DNA from: Desulfuromonadaceae bacterium
Lineage (GTDB): Bacteria; Desulfobacterota; Desulfuromonadia; Desulfuromonadales; SZUA-401
Assembly: GCA_003246035.1 (NCBI GenBank)
Contig: QKBP01000039.1
Location: 1-7,774 of the forward strand
Direction of reading: 5' to 3'
DNA: 7,774 nucleotides
Numbering within the stretch: the stretch's first letter is position 1; every line of letters starts with the position of its first letter. The translations under genes were made by a program, and so were the position numbers. The notes beneath the pieces are model-generated. The model saw only the letters and a program-made list of their open reading frames with translations, was not told the origin of the DNA and did not search any database. Shown one piece after another: positions 1 through 6,372 of the stretch.

Positions 1-71
1 ACCGTCGCGGCGAATGCCTGTTTGTCGTCGTCGGAGAGGGGAAAGTTGAACTCGAACTGCAGATGCGGCAT
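1..71 (-). CDS. Tautomerase-like protein, N-terminal fragment
   Basis: Only the first 23 codons are in the window; the rest lies beyond the left edge. The translation begins MPHLQFEFNFPLSDDD. A proline directly after the initiator Met, followed by a short beta strand, is the hallmark of the tautomerase superfamily (4-oxalocrotonate tautomerase and 5-carboxymethyl-2-hydroxymuconate isomerase relatives), where Pro1 acts as the catalytic base once Met is removed. The start is well supported by a GGGAGGT ribosome site four bases upstream. It lies 20 nt after the stop of the BioD-like/DRTGG gene, so the two are probably co-transcribed. The start and the N-terminal proline are seen directly; the family is inferred from little sequence. 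Substrate and pathway cannot be assigned, and another short protein family remains possible. Confidence 0.55.
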   Translation of the reverse strand, partial: MPHLQFEFNFPLSDDDKQAFAAT

Positions 72-75
72 GGCG

Positions 76-82
76 ACCTCCC
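76..82 (-). promoter_or_regulatory. Ribosome binding site of the tautomerase-like gene
   Basis: On the minus strand this reads GGGAGGT, ending four bases before the ATG at 71-69. It is a near-consensus Shine-Dalgarno sequence and fixes the start of a gene of which little else is visible. It sits in the 20 nt gap after the preceding gene's TAA. Confidence 0.75.
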
Positions 83-91
83 GACTTCAGG

Positions 92-1189
92 TTAGACGTT
101 CAGCAGGGCATCGATGGCATCAAAGTCGAAGCGCAATTCGGCCAGCTGTTCGATCAGCTCGATCTTGTGGGTATCCTCGGCGATCAGCTTGGAGACGTCC
201 TCGTTGATCGTCTGAAAGACATCGGTCGATGTGCGGTGGGAACGCATATAGGGGATACCGCTGCGGTCGAGGATCTTCTGGGTGATGGTGCTGACCGAAG
301 CGACCCCGGGGACAACAATGCCGGCGATTTTTTCACGGTATTCGGGGATCTGGTAAAGGTTGGCGAGGGTGACCAGCAGTTCGTCCCGGCTGCTGTTGAC
401 GATCAGCATGGAGGACTCCTTGAGAAGCTCGGCGACGCGCTGGGTCGAGGCCGCGCCGATCTGGACATGATGCACGATGCGCTGCGCCTCCTCTTCACTG
501 GCCCGCAGCTCGACCCCGAGCACGCTGCTGATCCGGCGCATGGTCGGGTTGGCGAGGATCGGCTGGTAGTTGAATCCTCCGAGCACCGCAAACGACTCCG
601 ACGCGAAGGCCCGCGAAAGATAATGGAGGGTCTGTTCGCGTTTCTCCGGAATGATCTTGTTGGCCATCAGGGCCGCCACCGGCACCCCGAGCTTTTCGAA
701 CAGCGCCAGGTTCATATGCACGGAATCGACCACGTTGCCGACCCCGCCGCCGGAGACCATCAGCACCGGAGCCTGCATGGCGCTGGCCACCGCCGCGTTG
801 CCGAAGCCGAGCACCGAGCCGACCCCGCTGTGTCCCGCCCCCTCGATAATCAGGAAGTCGTTTTTGGCGTCAAGCTCGGCCATCGCCTCGAGCATCGCGG
901 TGCGAATCTTTTCGCGGGAGAGCTCTCCGTCCAGGACCCGCTTGGTGTCACCGGGTTGCAGCACGAACGGCGACATCAGCGACAGGTCCTCCTCCTGACC
1001 GAAGACCCGCGCCATCAGGATCGCGTCCTTGTCGGCAACCTGGCCATTGTAGAAGGCGGGCTTGGGCCCGATCGGCTTAACGAAGCCGACCCGCGCGTAC
1101 TTCTTGCGCGCCATGTGCATGAGCGAAAGGCTGGTCGTGGTCTTACCGCTGTTCTGACCCGTCGCGGCGATAAAGATCTTGCGTGCCAT
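92..1189 (-). CDS. BioD-like P-loop / DRTGG domain protein (phosphotransacetylase N-terminal-like)
   Basis: A 365-residue cytoplasmic protein. Residues 1 to about 205 form a dethiobiotin synthetase-like P-loop NTPase: Walker A ATGQNSGKTT at 9-18 and EGAGHSGVG at 116-124, which matches the EGAG motif of BioD/CobQ-type enzymes. Residues about 215-330 look like a DRTGG domain, with DRSGIPYM at 308-315. This two-domain order is the N-terminal, non-catalytic part of long bacterial phosphotransacetylases (Pta), but the C-terminal acetyl/butyryl transferase domain is absent: the frame ends in TAA right after a short helical tail. It is therefore a stand-alone member of this group, not evidently truncated. 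The intact Walker A suggests nucleotide binding; the reaction is unknown, and a regulatory or sensor role is plausible. The start has an AGGAG ribosome site. It lies 37 nt after the MFS gene. It is not a true biotin-synthesis BioD, which is shorter and lacks DRTGG. Confidence 0.85.
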   Translation of the reverse strand: MARKIFIAATGQNSGKTTTSLSLMHMARKKYARVGFVKPIGPKPAFYNGQVADKDAILMARVFGQEEDLSLMSPFVLQPGDTKRVLDGELSREKIRTAMLEAMAELDAKNDFLIIEGAGHSGVGSVLGFGNAAVASAMQAPVLMVSGGGVGNVVDSVHMNLALFEKLGVPVAALMANKIIPEKREQTLHYLSRAFASESFAVLGGFNYQPILANPTMRRISSVLGVELRASEEEAQRIVHHVQIGAASTQRVAELLKESSMLIVNSSRDELLVTLANLYQIPEYREKIAGIVVPGVASVSTITQKILDRSGIPYMRSHRTSTDVFQTINEDVSKLIAEDTHKIELIEQLAELRFDFDAIDALLNV

Positions 1190-1194
1190 CAGTT

Positions 1195-1199
1195 CTCCT
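1195..1199 (-). promoter_or_regulatory. Ribosome binding site of the BioD-like/DRTGG gene
   Basis: The minus strand reads AGGAG followed by five bases (AACTG) and ATG. It is a clear Shine-Dalgarno sequence within the 37 nt gap after the MFS gene. No convincing terminator or promoter is visible in that gap, so transcription from upstream is the simplest reading. Confidence 0.75.
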
Positions 1200-1226
1200 G
1201 AGCGTTACGAATTCGCAGATCGTACA

Positions 1227-2528
1227 TCATTCTAGCGGCAAATCGGCGCTTCGGCCACCCTGCCCCGCCGCTCGGGACGGTTCACGGATACACAAGCTGG
1301 CCAGCAAAGCCAGCACCGCGCATCCGCACAACACGGCGAAGGACGTACGGTACCCCGTGACCGTGAACGCCTCGCCGCTTCGACCGAGCCGTTCGAGAAT
1401 CGTCCCGAGCACCGGCTGCATCACCGCCCCGCCGGCAAACGGGAAGAGATTGACCAGCCCGATAGCGGTGCCGGCCATCGACAGGGGGAAGAGCTCCTTG
1501 GTGGCAGCGAAACCGATCACCACCACCGCACTGGTGAAGGTTCCCAAACCGAGGCAGATGGTGCCGATCCCCCACAGCGGCAGGGCGTCGGTCCAGAGCA
1601 CCAGCGGCAGCGTCAGGACGATCGACAGGGCGCTGCACAGCACGATCACCGGCTTGCGCGCCTTGAAGACCCGCGACGACAGCCAGGTCAGCAAAGGGCT
1701 GCCGAGGATCATCCCGAGCGACAGGAGCGAGAGCAGTCTGCCGCTCGCGGCTCGGTCGAGTCCGTAGAGGTGGTTGAGAAACGGCCCCCCCCAGAGACCG
1801 GCGAAGCTGAAAAAGATCGCACACAGGGCGAAGAACCAGACTGCGAGAGGCCAGAAATGCCGGCTGGCGAGGACCCTGGCCACCGCCTCGCCCATGGGGA
1901 TGGTGGCCGCCTCGCCCTCCTCCTGCACGGCCGGGGCGGAGGCGCCGATCTCCTCGGGGCGATCGCGGACCACGAACCAGACCAGGGCCGCAAGGGCCAG
2001 GGTGGCCACGGCGATAGCAACGAACACCAGGCGCCAGCCGAAACGGTCGCTCGCCAGCGCCAGGGGGCCCGCGGAGGTCAACGAACCGATGCCGCCGATC
2101 GCGAAGAGAATGCCGGTCATGGTCGCAAACTCGCGGGGGGAGTACCAGACGGTGAGGACCTTGAGCGAGGAGACGAACAACATCGCGACCCCGAAGCCGA
2201 CCAGGGTTCGGCCGAGAATCGCCGCCGCCGCCGTGGGGGCCAGGGCGAACAGCAGCGAACCGCAGGCCGCGACCAGCATGAACAGGGTGATGGTCCTCCT
2301 TGCCCCCCACGAATCGGCGAGCAGCCCGGCCGGGAGCTGCATGAGGGCATAGGGATAGAAATACGCGGCGCCGAGCATCCCCATCAGCGCGCCCCCGGCA
2401 CCGAGGTCGCGCATCATGTCGACGGCGACAACGGCCGGGGCGAGGCGATGGAAATAGACCAGGAAATAGCCGCTGGAGAGAATGATGAATACCGACCAGC
2501 GGTAACGGGAGAAGTGTGCCGATGTCAT
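1227..2528 (-). CDS. Major facilitator superfamily transporter
   Basis: A 433-residue inner-membrane protein with the hydrophobic profile expected for twelve transmembrane helices. MFS motif A lies between helices 2 and 3 (GLLADSWGARRT, residues 68-79). GRTLVGFGVAM at 106-116 fits the helix 4 motif with its conserved Arg and glycines. A charged central loop (about 187-224, containing PEEIGASAP and EEGEAA) separates the two six-helix halves. The N-terminal YFHRLAPAVVAVDMM and YFYPYALMQLPAGLL resemble anion:cation or sugar-phosphate permease-type carriers, so an organic anion is a reasonable guess, but the substrate cannot be read from sequence. The ATG lies 5 nt after the cyclase stop with no purine-rich ribosome site, suggesting translational coupling; helix 1 starts near residue 10, so a much later start is unlikely. 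An eight-G tract lies within codons 246-248. Confidence 0.9.
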   Translation of the reverse strand: MTSAHFSRYRWSVFIILSSGYFLVYFHRLAPAVVAVDMMRDLGAGGALMGMLGAAYFYPYALMQLPAGLLADSWGARRTITLFMLVAACGSLLFALAPTAAAAILGRTLVGFGVAMLFVSSLKVLTVWYSPREFATMTGILFAIGGIGSLTSAGPLALASDRFGWRLVFVAIAVATLALAALVWFVVRDRPEEIGASAPAVQEEGEAATIPMGEAVARVLASRHFWPLAVWFFALCAIFFSFAGLWGGPFLNHLYGLDRAASGRLLSLLSLGMILGSPLLTWLSSRVFKARKPVIVLCSALSIVLTLPLVLWTDALPLWGIGTICLGLGTFTSAVVVIGFAATKELFPLSMAGTAIGLVNLFPFAGGAVMQPVLGTILERLGRSGEAFTVTGYRTSFAVLCGCAVLALLASLCIREPSRAAGQGGRSADLPLE

Positions 2529-2533
2529 GATCG

Positions 2534-3736
2534 TCAGTAGGCCACGCGGTTGCGACCGCTCCGCTTGGCCCGGTAAAGGGCCTCGTCGGCCCGTTTGATC
2601 ACCTCGTGTGCCGAGACCCCCGCGTCGTCGCGCTGGGCCATGCCGAAACTCGCCGTCACCGTGAACTGCAGGGCGGTGCGGGGATCGGAGCTCGATTTTT
2701 TCTGGTTGTTCGGCTTTTTTCGAGCACGGCCGGGACGGCGCATGACGAACGGCTCCGAGGCGAGCGCATCGCGCGCCTTCTCGACAGTCCCCTGGGCCGT
2801 CTCGAGGCTCTTCCCCGGGAACACCAGGGTGAACTCCTCGCCACCGTAGCGGAAGGCCCGCCCGCCGCTGCCGATCCGGGAGAGGCGGGTGGCGACCATG
2901 CGCAGGACCTGGTCCCCGATGTCGTGACCGTGAGTATCGTTGACCTTCTTGAAGTGATCGACATCGACCATCACCAGGGTGTAACGCCCGCTCAGCCGGG
3001 CCAGGTACTCGCTCAGCGCGCGCCGCGCCGGCAACCCGGTGAGCTCGTCCCGGAAGGCCATGAAGTGGGTCACCTCGATCACCGCGACGGTCGCGATCAA
3101 CCCGGCCGTCGCGAGGAGCAGGCGGGAATGCTCGGGGTGAACCAGCGCGGTCACGATCGCGGCGAGTGACCAGCCGAGCGACGCTTCGAAGATTCCGGGC
3201 TGACGGACGAAGCGCAGCAGCAGCAGCACGGCGGCCACGACGACGCCGATCAGCACGGTCTGCGGCACAACGAGCCCGGAGCCGGTATGGGGCAGCCAGT
3301 CCTGCTCCAGAAAAGCGAGCGCACCGGGGAGCCGGGACCGCTCGAGCCAGAGGATCGCTCCGCCCTGCAGGGCGAAGAAGATCAGCCGCAGGATGCCGGC
3401 ACGGGAGAAGAGCCCGCGCTCGCGCATCCAGCCGACCAGGGCAAAGTTAACGGGGACCAGGGTTGCGGCGCACAGGTAGAAGAAACGTCCGGAGGCCCCG
3501 GCGCCGGCCGTGAGGGTGAAGCGCTCGAGAATCACCAGCAGCGCGAGCAGGTAGAGTATCCGGATGCGCCCGAAGCGGAATGCGTAGAAGGCGCCGAGCA
3601 GCAGGACCAGGTAGGGGAGCAGCAGCCAGACGGCGTCGCTGGTCGGGTTGACCGGAAGCCAGCGCCGGGCAGCCCAGATCCCGAGGCTCACCACCCCGCC
3701 CGGAAAGAGGAGGACCCAGAAGAACCGGCGCAGCAT
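2534..3736 (-). CDS. Membrane-bound diguanylate cyclase (GGEEF)
   Basis: A 400-residue protein counted from the ATG at 3736. Residues 1 to about 220 contain roughly seven hydrophobic segments, with no recognised sensor motif. The rest is a GGDEF domain: DELTGLPARRAL at 230-241, DVDHFKKVND at 258-267 (metal and substrate binding), active-site loop YGGEEF with GGEEF at 298-302, and a C-terminal KRADEALYRAKRSGRNRV. It should make c-di-GMP from two GTP at the inner membrane. Two oddities: the RxxD inhibitory site normally five residues before GGEEF reads GSGG, and a lysine/arginine-rich insert at about 334-354 interrupts the domain. A GTG at 3739 could add one residue, but the ATG is seven bases from GGAGG while GTG is only four, so ATG is preferred. 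Its ATG shares one base with the recJ stop (TGATG). Activity is inferred from the intact motif; the signal sensed is unknown. Confidence 0.92.
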   Translation of the reverse strand: MLRRFFWVLLFPGGVVSLGIWAARRWLPVNPTSDAVWLLLPYLVLLLGAFYAFRFGRIRILYLLALLVILERFTLTAGAGASGRFFYLCAATLVPVNFALVGWMRERGLFSRAGILRLIFFALQGGAILWLERSRLPGALAFLEQDWLPHTGSGLVVPQTVLIGVVVAAVLLLLRFVRQPGIFEASLGWSLAAIVTALVHPEHSRLLLATAGLIATVAVIEVTHFMAFRDELTGLPARRALSEYLARLSGRYTLVMVDVDHFKKVNDTHGHDIGDQVLRMVATRLSRIGSGGRAFRYGGEEFTLVFPGKSLETAQGTVEKARDALASEPFVMRRPGRARKKPNNQKKSSSDPRTALQFTVTASFGMAQRDDAGVSAHEVIKRADEALYRAKRSGRNRVAY

Positions 3737-5457
3737 CACCCCACCTCCCCGGAGCGACGCAGGTCCTTGACCACCAGCTGCACTGAACTGCGTCCGTTCC
3801 AGCGATTGACCTGAGGAGCCACCAGCAGATCGAGCTCCCCCTGCAGCTCATCCCGGCGCGGGGCGAAACCGAAAGCGATCCCCGGGAGGGTGACGCCGTC
3901 CTGGCGGACCGTAAAGCGCAGATGCCCGCCATTGAGAGACTGAAGTTGCTGGACCCGGACTTCGCGCAGACAGACGAGCGGCTCGGGATTTCCGGCCCCG
4001 AAAGGGGTGAAGGACTCGAGGGTCTCGATGACCGGGAGCGCGAGCTGGTCGAGGGATGTCTCGGCGTCGTAGCTGCGGATCGGTTCGGCACGGGCGAGGT
4101 CCGAAGAGGCCGTGCAGACCTGCTCGAAACGACGGACAAAATCCTCAAAGGCCGTGCGCCGAACCGAGAACCCCGCGGCGACGGCGTGCCCCCCGTAGGC
4201 CACGAGCGATTCGCCGCAGGCGTGTAATGCGTCGTAGAGGTTGAAACCGGGGACCGAGCGCGCCGAGCCCTTCCCTTCATCCCCGTCAAAGGCCGCCAAC
4301 AGCACCGGGCGGTGAAAACGCTCGACCAGCCGACTGGCGACGATGCCGATCACGCCGGGATGCCAACCGTCTGCGCCGAGTACGATCGCGCGTGCCTGAT
4401 CGGGGAGTTCGGCGACCCGCAGCAGGGCCTCGTCGAGGGTCTCCTGTTCGATCTCGCGACGTTCACGGTTGAAGCCGTCGAGCCGGCGTGCGATCTCGGC
4501 AGCGCGTGCCGCATCCCGGCACAGCAGCAGCTCGACCCCGAGGGCCGCATCCTCGAGCCGACCCGCGGCGTTGAGGCGGGGGGCCAGCTGGAAGGCGACG
4601 CTGCCGCAGCTGACCCGCGCTACACCGGCGGCGGCCAGCAGCGCGGCCATGCCGGAGCGTGCCGCGCGGGAGAGAGCTTCCAGCCCCTTCTTGACCAGCA
4701 GACGGTTGACGCCCTGCAGCGGGACCACGTCAGCGATCGTACCCAGGGCGACCAGATCGAGCAACTGACGCAGGTCCGGCTCCCCGGAGCCGAAATGTCC
4801 GAGTTCACGCAGGCTCCGTCGCAGCGCGACAACCAGGAAAAAAGCCACCCCGACGCCGGCAAGGTCACGATCGGGGAAGTCGCACGGTTCGAGCCGCGGG
4901 TTGACCAGGGCGGTGGCTGCGGGAAGGTCCGCGGGGGGGAGGTGATGGTCGGTGATGACCAGGTCGAGTGAGAGCTCGCGGGCGAGGCGCGCTTCCGCCA
5001 CGGCCGAAATGCCGCAGTCGACGGAGATCACCAGGGTGACCCCCTCGGACGCCGCCTGACGCAAGGCTGTCGCCGAAAGCCCGTAGCCATCGCGAAGCCG
5101 CAGTGGCACATGGTAATCGGCCCGGGCTCCGCAGGCACGGAGAAACTCCACCAGCAGGGTGGTCCCGGTGATCCCGTCGACGTCGTAATCACCGTGCACC
5201 AGGATCGACTCCCCGGCTCGGACCGCCTTCACGACCCGCTCGGTCGCTTCGCGCATACCCGGAATACCGTCGGGATCGGGGAGGTCACCGAGACCGGCGG
5301 TCAGATAGCCGCGTACCGCGTCGCAGTCAGGGAAGTTGCGGCGTGAGAGGATTTCGACGGCCAGCGGGGGGAGCTTCAGCTCCGTGGCGACGGCCGCCAC
5401 GGCAGCACGCTGCTGTTCGGGTCGCAGCGACCATGCGCGTCGGGTTACGGGGTCCAT
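3736..5457 (-). CDS. recJ: Single-stranded-DNA-specific 5'-3' exonuclease RecJ
   Basis: A 573-residue protein of normal RecJ length. It degrades single-stranded DNA 5' to 3' in recombinational repair (RecFOR pathway) and mismatch repair, using metal ions held by DHH-family motifs. Visible motifs: HGDYDVDG (88-95), SVDCGIS (145-151), TDHH (169-172), IADVVPLQGVNR (241-252), and the DHHA1 part with GWHPGVIGIVASR (364-376), KGSARS (396-401) and YGGHAVAAGF (421-430). FGAGNPEP (486-493) precedes the C-terminal OB-fold-like domain. All metal-binding aspartates and histidines expected in these motifs are present, so it should be active. The ATG lies inside the preceding lipoprotein gene (13 nt overlap) without a strong ribosome site, pointing to translational coupling; the sequence from Trp9 matches the usual RecJ beginning. 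Its stop overlaps the cyclase start. Confidence 0.97.
   Translation of the reverse strand: MDPVTRRAWSLRPEQQRAAVAAVATELKLPPLAVEILSRRNFPDCDAVRGYLTAGLGDLPDPDGIPGMREATERVVKAVRAGESILVHGDYDVDGITGTTLLVEFLRACGARADYHVPLRLRDGYGLSATALRQAASEGVTLVISVDCGISAVAEARLARELSLDLVITDHHLPPADLPAATALVNPRLEPCDFPDRDLAGVGVAFFLVVALRRSLRELGHFGSGEPDLRQLLDLVALGTIADVVPLQGVNRLLVKKGLEALSRAARSGMAALLAAAGVARVSCGSVAFQLAPRLNAAGRLEDAALGVELLLCRDAARAAEIARRLDGFNRERREIEQETLDEALLRVAELPDQARAIVLGADGWHPGVIGIVASRLVERFHRPVLLAAFDGDEGKGSARSVPGFNLYDALHACGESLVAYGGHAVAAGFSVRRTAFEDFVRRFEQVCTASSDLARAEPIRSYDAETSLDQLALPVIETLESFTPFGAGNPEPLVCLREVRVQQLQSLNGGHLRFTVRQDGVTLPGIAFGFAPRRDELQGELDLLVAPQVNRWNGRSSVQLVVKDLRRSGEVG
3744..3748 (-). promoter_or_regulatory. 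Ribosome binding site of the diguanylate cyclase gene
   Basis: GGAGG on the minus strand, inside the last codons of recJ. Spacing is seven bases to the ATG at 3736 and four to the GTG at 3739, which decides the start in favour of ATG. Together with the TGATG junction it indicates that cyclase translation is coupled to recJ. Confidence 0.7.
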
Positions 5458-6323
5458 GACGGTCCGGCCCGGTCGGGTGCTTGTGGCAGTCGGGGTTCGA
5501 GAAGCACGCGCCCCAGCTCGGGGTCACGCTCGGCATCGAAAAACAGGCGCTGCCGGTCGTCATCGGTCAGGCCCCCCCACCAGTTGTGGGAGAGGTCGAC
5601 GTCGTCACTGACCGCGGCACCGAGGACCACGTGGTAGGGGCAGTTTCCGAGCAGAACGTTGTCGCGGATCTGCAGGTCGCGCGGCTCGGAGGTCATAAAG
5701 ATCCCCTTGCCATTGGAGACAATGCGGTTGAAGCGGATCGTCGGGGCTCCGTAGTGAAAACGGATCCCGGCACCGTTGTCACGGATCAGGTTGTGCTCAA
5801 TCACGATTATGGAGCTGTGAAAGCGGATCGCCACCAGGTTCTGTTCGAAAACCGACTCACGGATCGTGACCCGGGATTCCTGGCTGTGGACGGCGCTGTC
5901 CGCCTGGCGGAACAGGCAATAGGCAAATCGTGCGTCGGGAGACGCGACGAGGTTGATCCCCCCCCAGCTCCCCGCTGGCGCATCGGGATCGATAGAGCGA
6001 AAGCGGATCGGCGCCTCGGCCGTCCCCTCCGCGACCAGACGGCCGGAGACAATCAGCTCGCTCCCGGGAAAGTGGGGATGTTCCCTGCGCCGGTCCGCAT
6101 CTCCCCCGGGGTGGAAAATCACCTCGGTGCCGGGACGAATCTGCAGCGCGGCGTCAACCGGAACCTCCAGGTCGCCGCGGATATGGACTTCCCCCTGCCA
6201 GACCGTAAGCCCCGCAGGGAGAGGGTCGCTAAGCGGAGTGACCGTGCCGAGGCAGCCGCACAGGAACAGGAGCGGCAGGACCGACAGCATCAGTCGTGGG
6301 ATGGCGAGAAACTGTTCGTGCAT
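5445..6323 (-). CDS. Predicted lipoprotein with right-handed beta-helix (NosD-like)
   Basis: A 292-residue protein. The N-terminus has a hydrophobic stretch (about 11-21) ending in LCGC, a plausible lipobox with the lipidated cysteine at 24, so it is probably anchored to the envelope after Sec export. Residues about 40-110 resemble the opening strands of beta-helix proteins (a GDLEVP segment, a PGTEVIF strand, a GRLVAEGT turn and an APIRFRS segment). About 129-235 holds short repeated coils with recurring IRF and I.DN/I.SNG patterns (IRFHSS, IRFHYG, IRFNRI), typical of parallel beta-helix repeats. NWWGG at 247-251 and the RDPELGRVLLEP tail are common at the end of NosD-like proteins. No ligand or enzymatic residue can be assigned; the NosD name reflects fold only, as no nos genes are visible. 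The ribosome site is weak and a hairpin lies just upstream. The end overlaps recJ by 13 nt. An eight-G tract occurs at codons 120-122. Confidence 0.82.
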   Translation of the reverse strand: MHEQFLAIPRLMLSVLPLLFLCGCLGTVTPLSDPLPAGLTVWQGEVHIRGDLEVPVDAALQIRPGTEVIFHPGGDADRRREHPHFPGSELIVSGRLVAEGTAEAPIRFRSIDPDAPAGSWGGINLVASPDARFAYCLFRQADSAVHSQESRVTIRESVFEQNLVAIRFHSSIIVIEHNLIRDNGAGIRFHYGAPTIRFNRIVSNGKGIFMTSEPRDLQIRDNVLLGNCPYHVVLGAAVSDDVDLSHNWWGGLTDDDRQRLFFDAERDPELGRVLLEPRLPQAPDRAGPSWTP

Positions 6324-6335
6324 GGTCCAAGCAGA

Positions 6336-6361
6336 AACGGGCCGGCTGCGGCCGACCCGTT
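6336..6361 (-). terminator. GC-rich hairpin, possible intrinsic terminator or attenuator
   Basis: A perfect six-base outer stem (AACGGG with CCCGTT), one mismatch, then a four-base CGGC/GCCG stem closing a four-base loop. It lies in the 49 nt gap between the TPR gene stop and the lipoprotein start. On the minus strand the downstream arm is followed by TCTGCTTGG, so with the arm's own TT the U-tract is short and interrupted, giving a weak terminator at best. The structure ends 12 nt before the lipoprotein ATG and could also affect initiation there. The pairing is seen directly; function is inferred. Confidence 0.45.
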
Positions 6362-6372
6362 GATTGAGACGT

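Noticed and set aside
76..91. ACCT/AGGT pairing that could mask the tautomerase ribosome site
   Set aside because: Only four base pairs, expected by chance at this length; no further pairing extends it.
167..1201. Long open frame on the plus strand (344 codons)
   Set aside because: It lies wholly opposite the BioD-like/DRTGG gene, whose motifs are clear. Its translation is rich in His, Arg, Asp and Gly without any recognisable domain, as expected from the antisense frame of a GC-rich gene.
1205..1225. TACGA/TCGTA inverted repeat in the gap between the MFS and DRTGG genes
   Set aside because: Only five base pairs around a nine-base loop, no T-run after it; too weak for a terminator or operator claim.
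1770..2540. Plus-strand open frame of 256 codons opposite the MFS gene
   Set aside because: Very low complexity (Gly, Arg, Glu, Asp) with no hydrophobic core or motif; it is an antisense shadow of the transporter gene.
3447..4289. Second minus-strand open frame of 280 codons overlapping recJ and the cyclase in another frame
   Set aside because: Arg/Ser/Pro-rich out-of-frame translation; the recJ frame carries all the conserved motifs.
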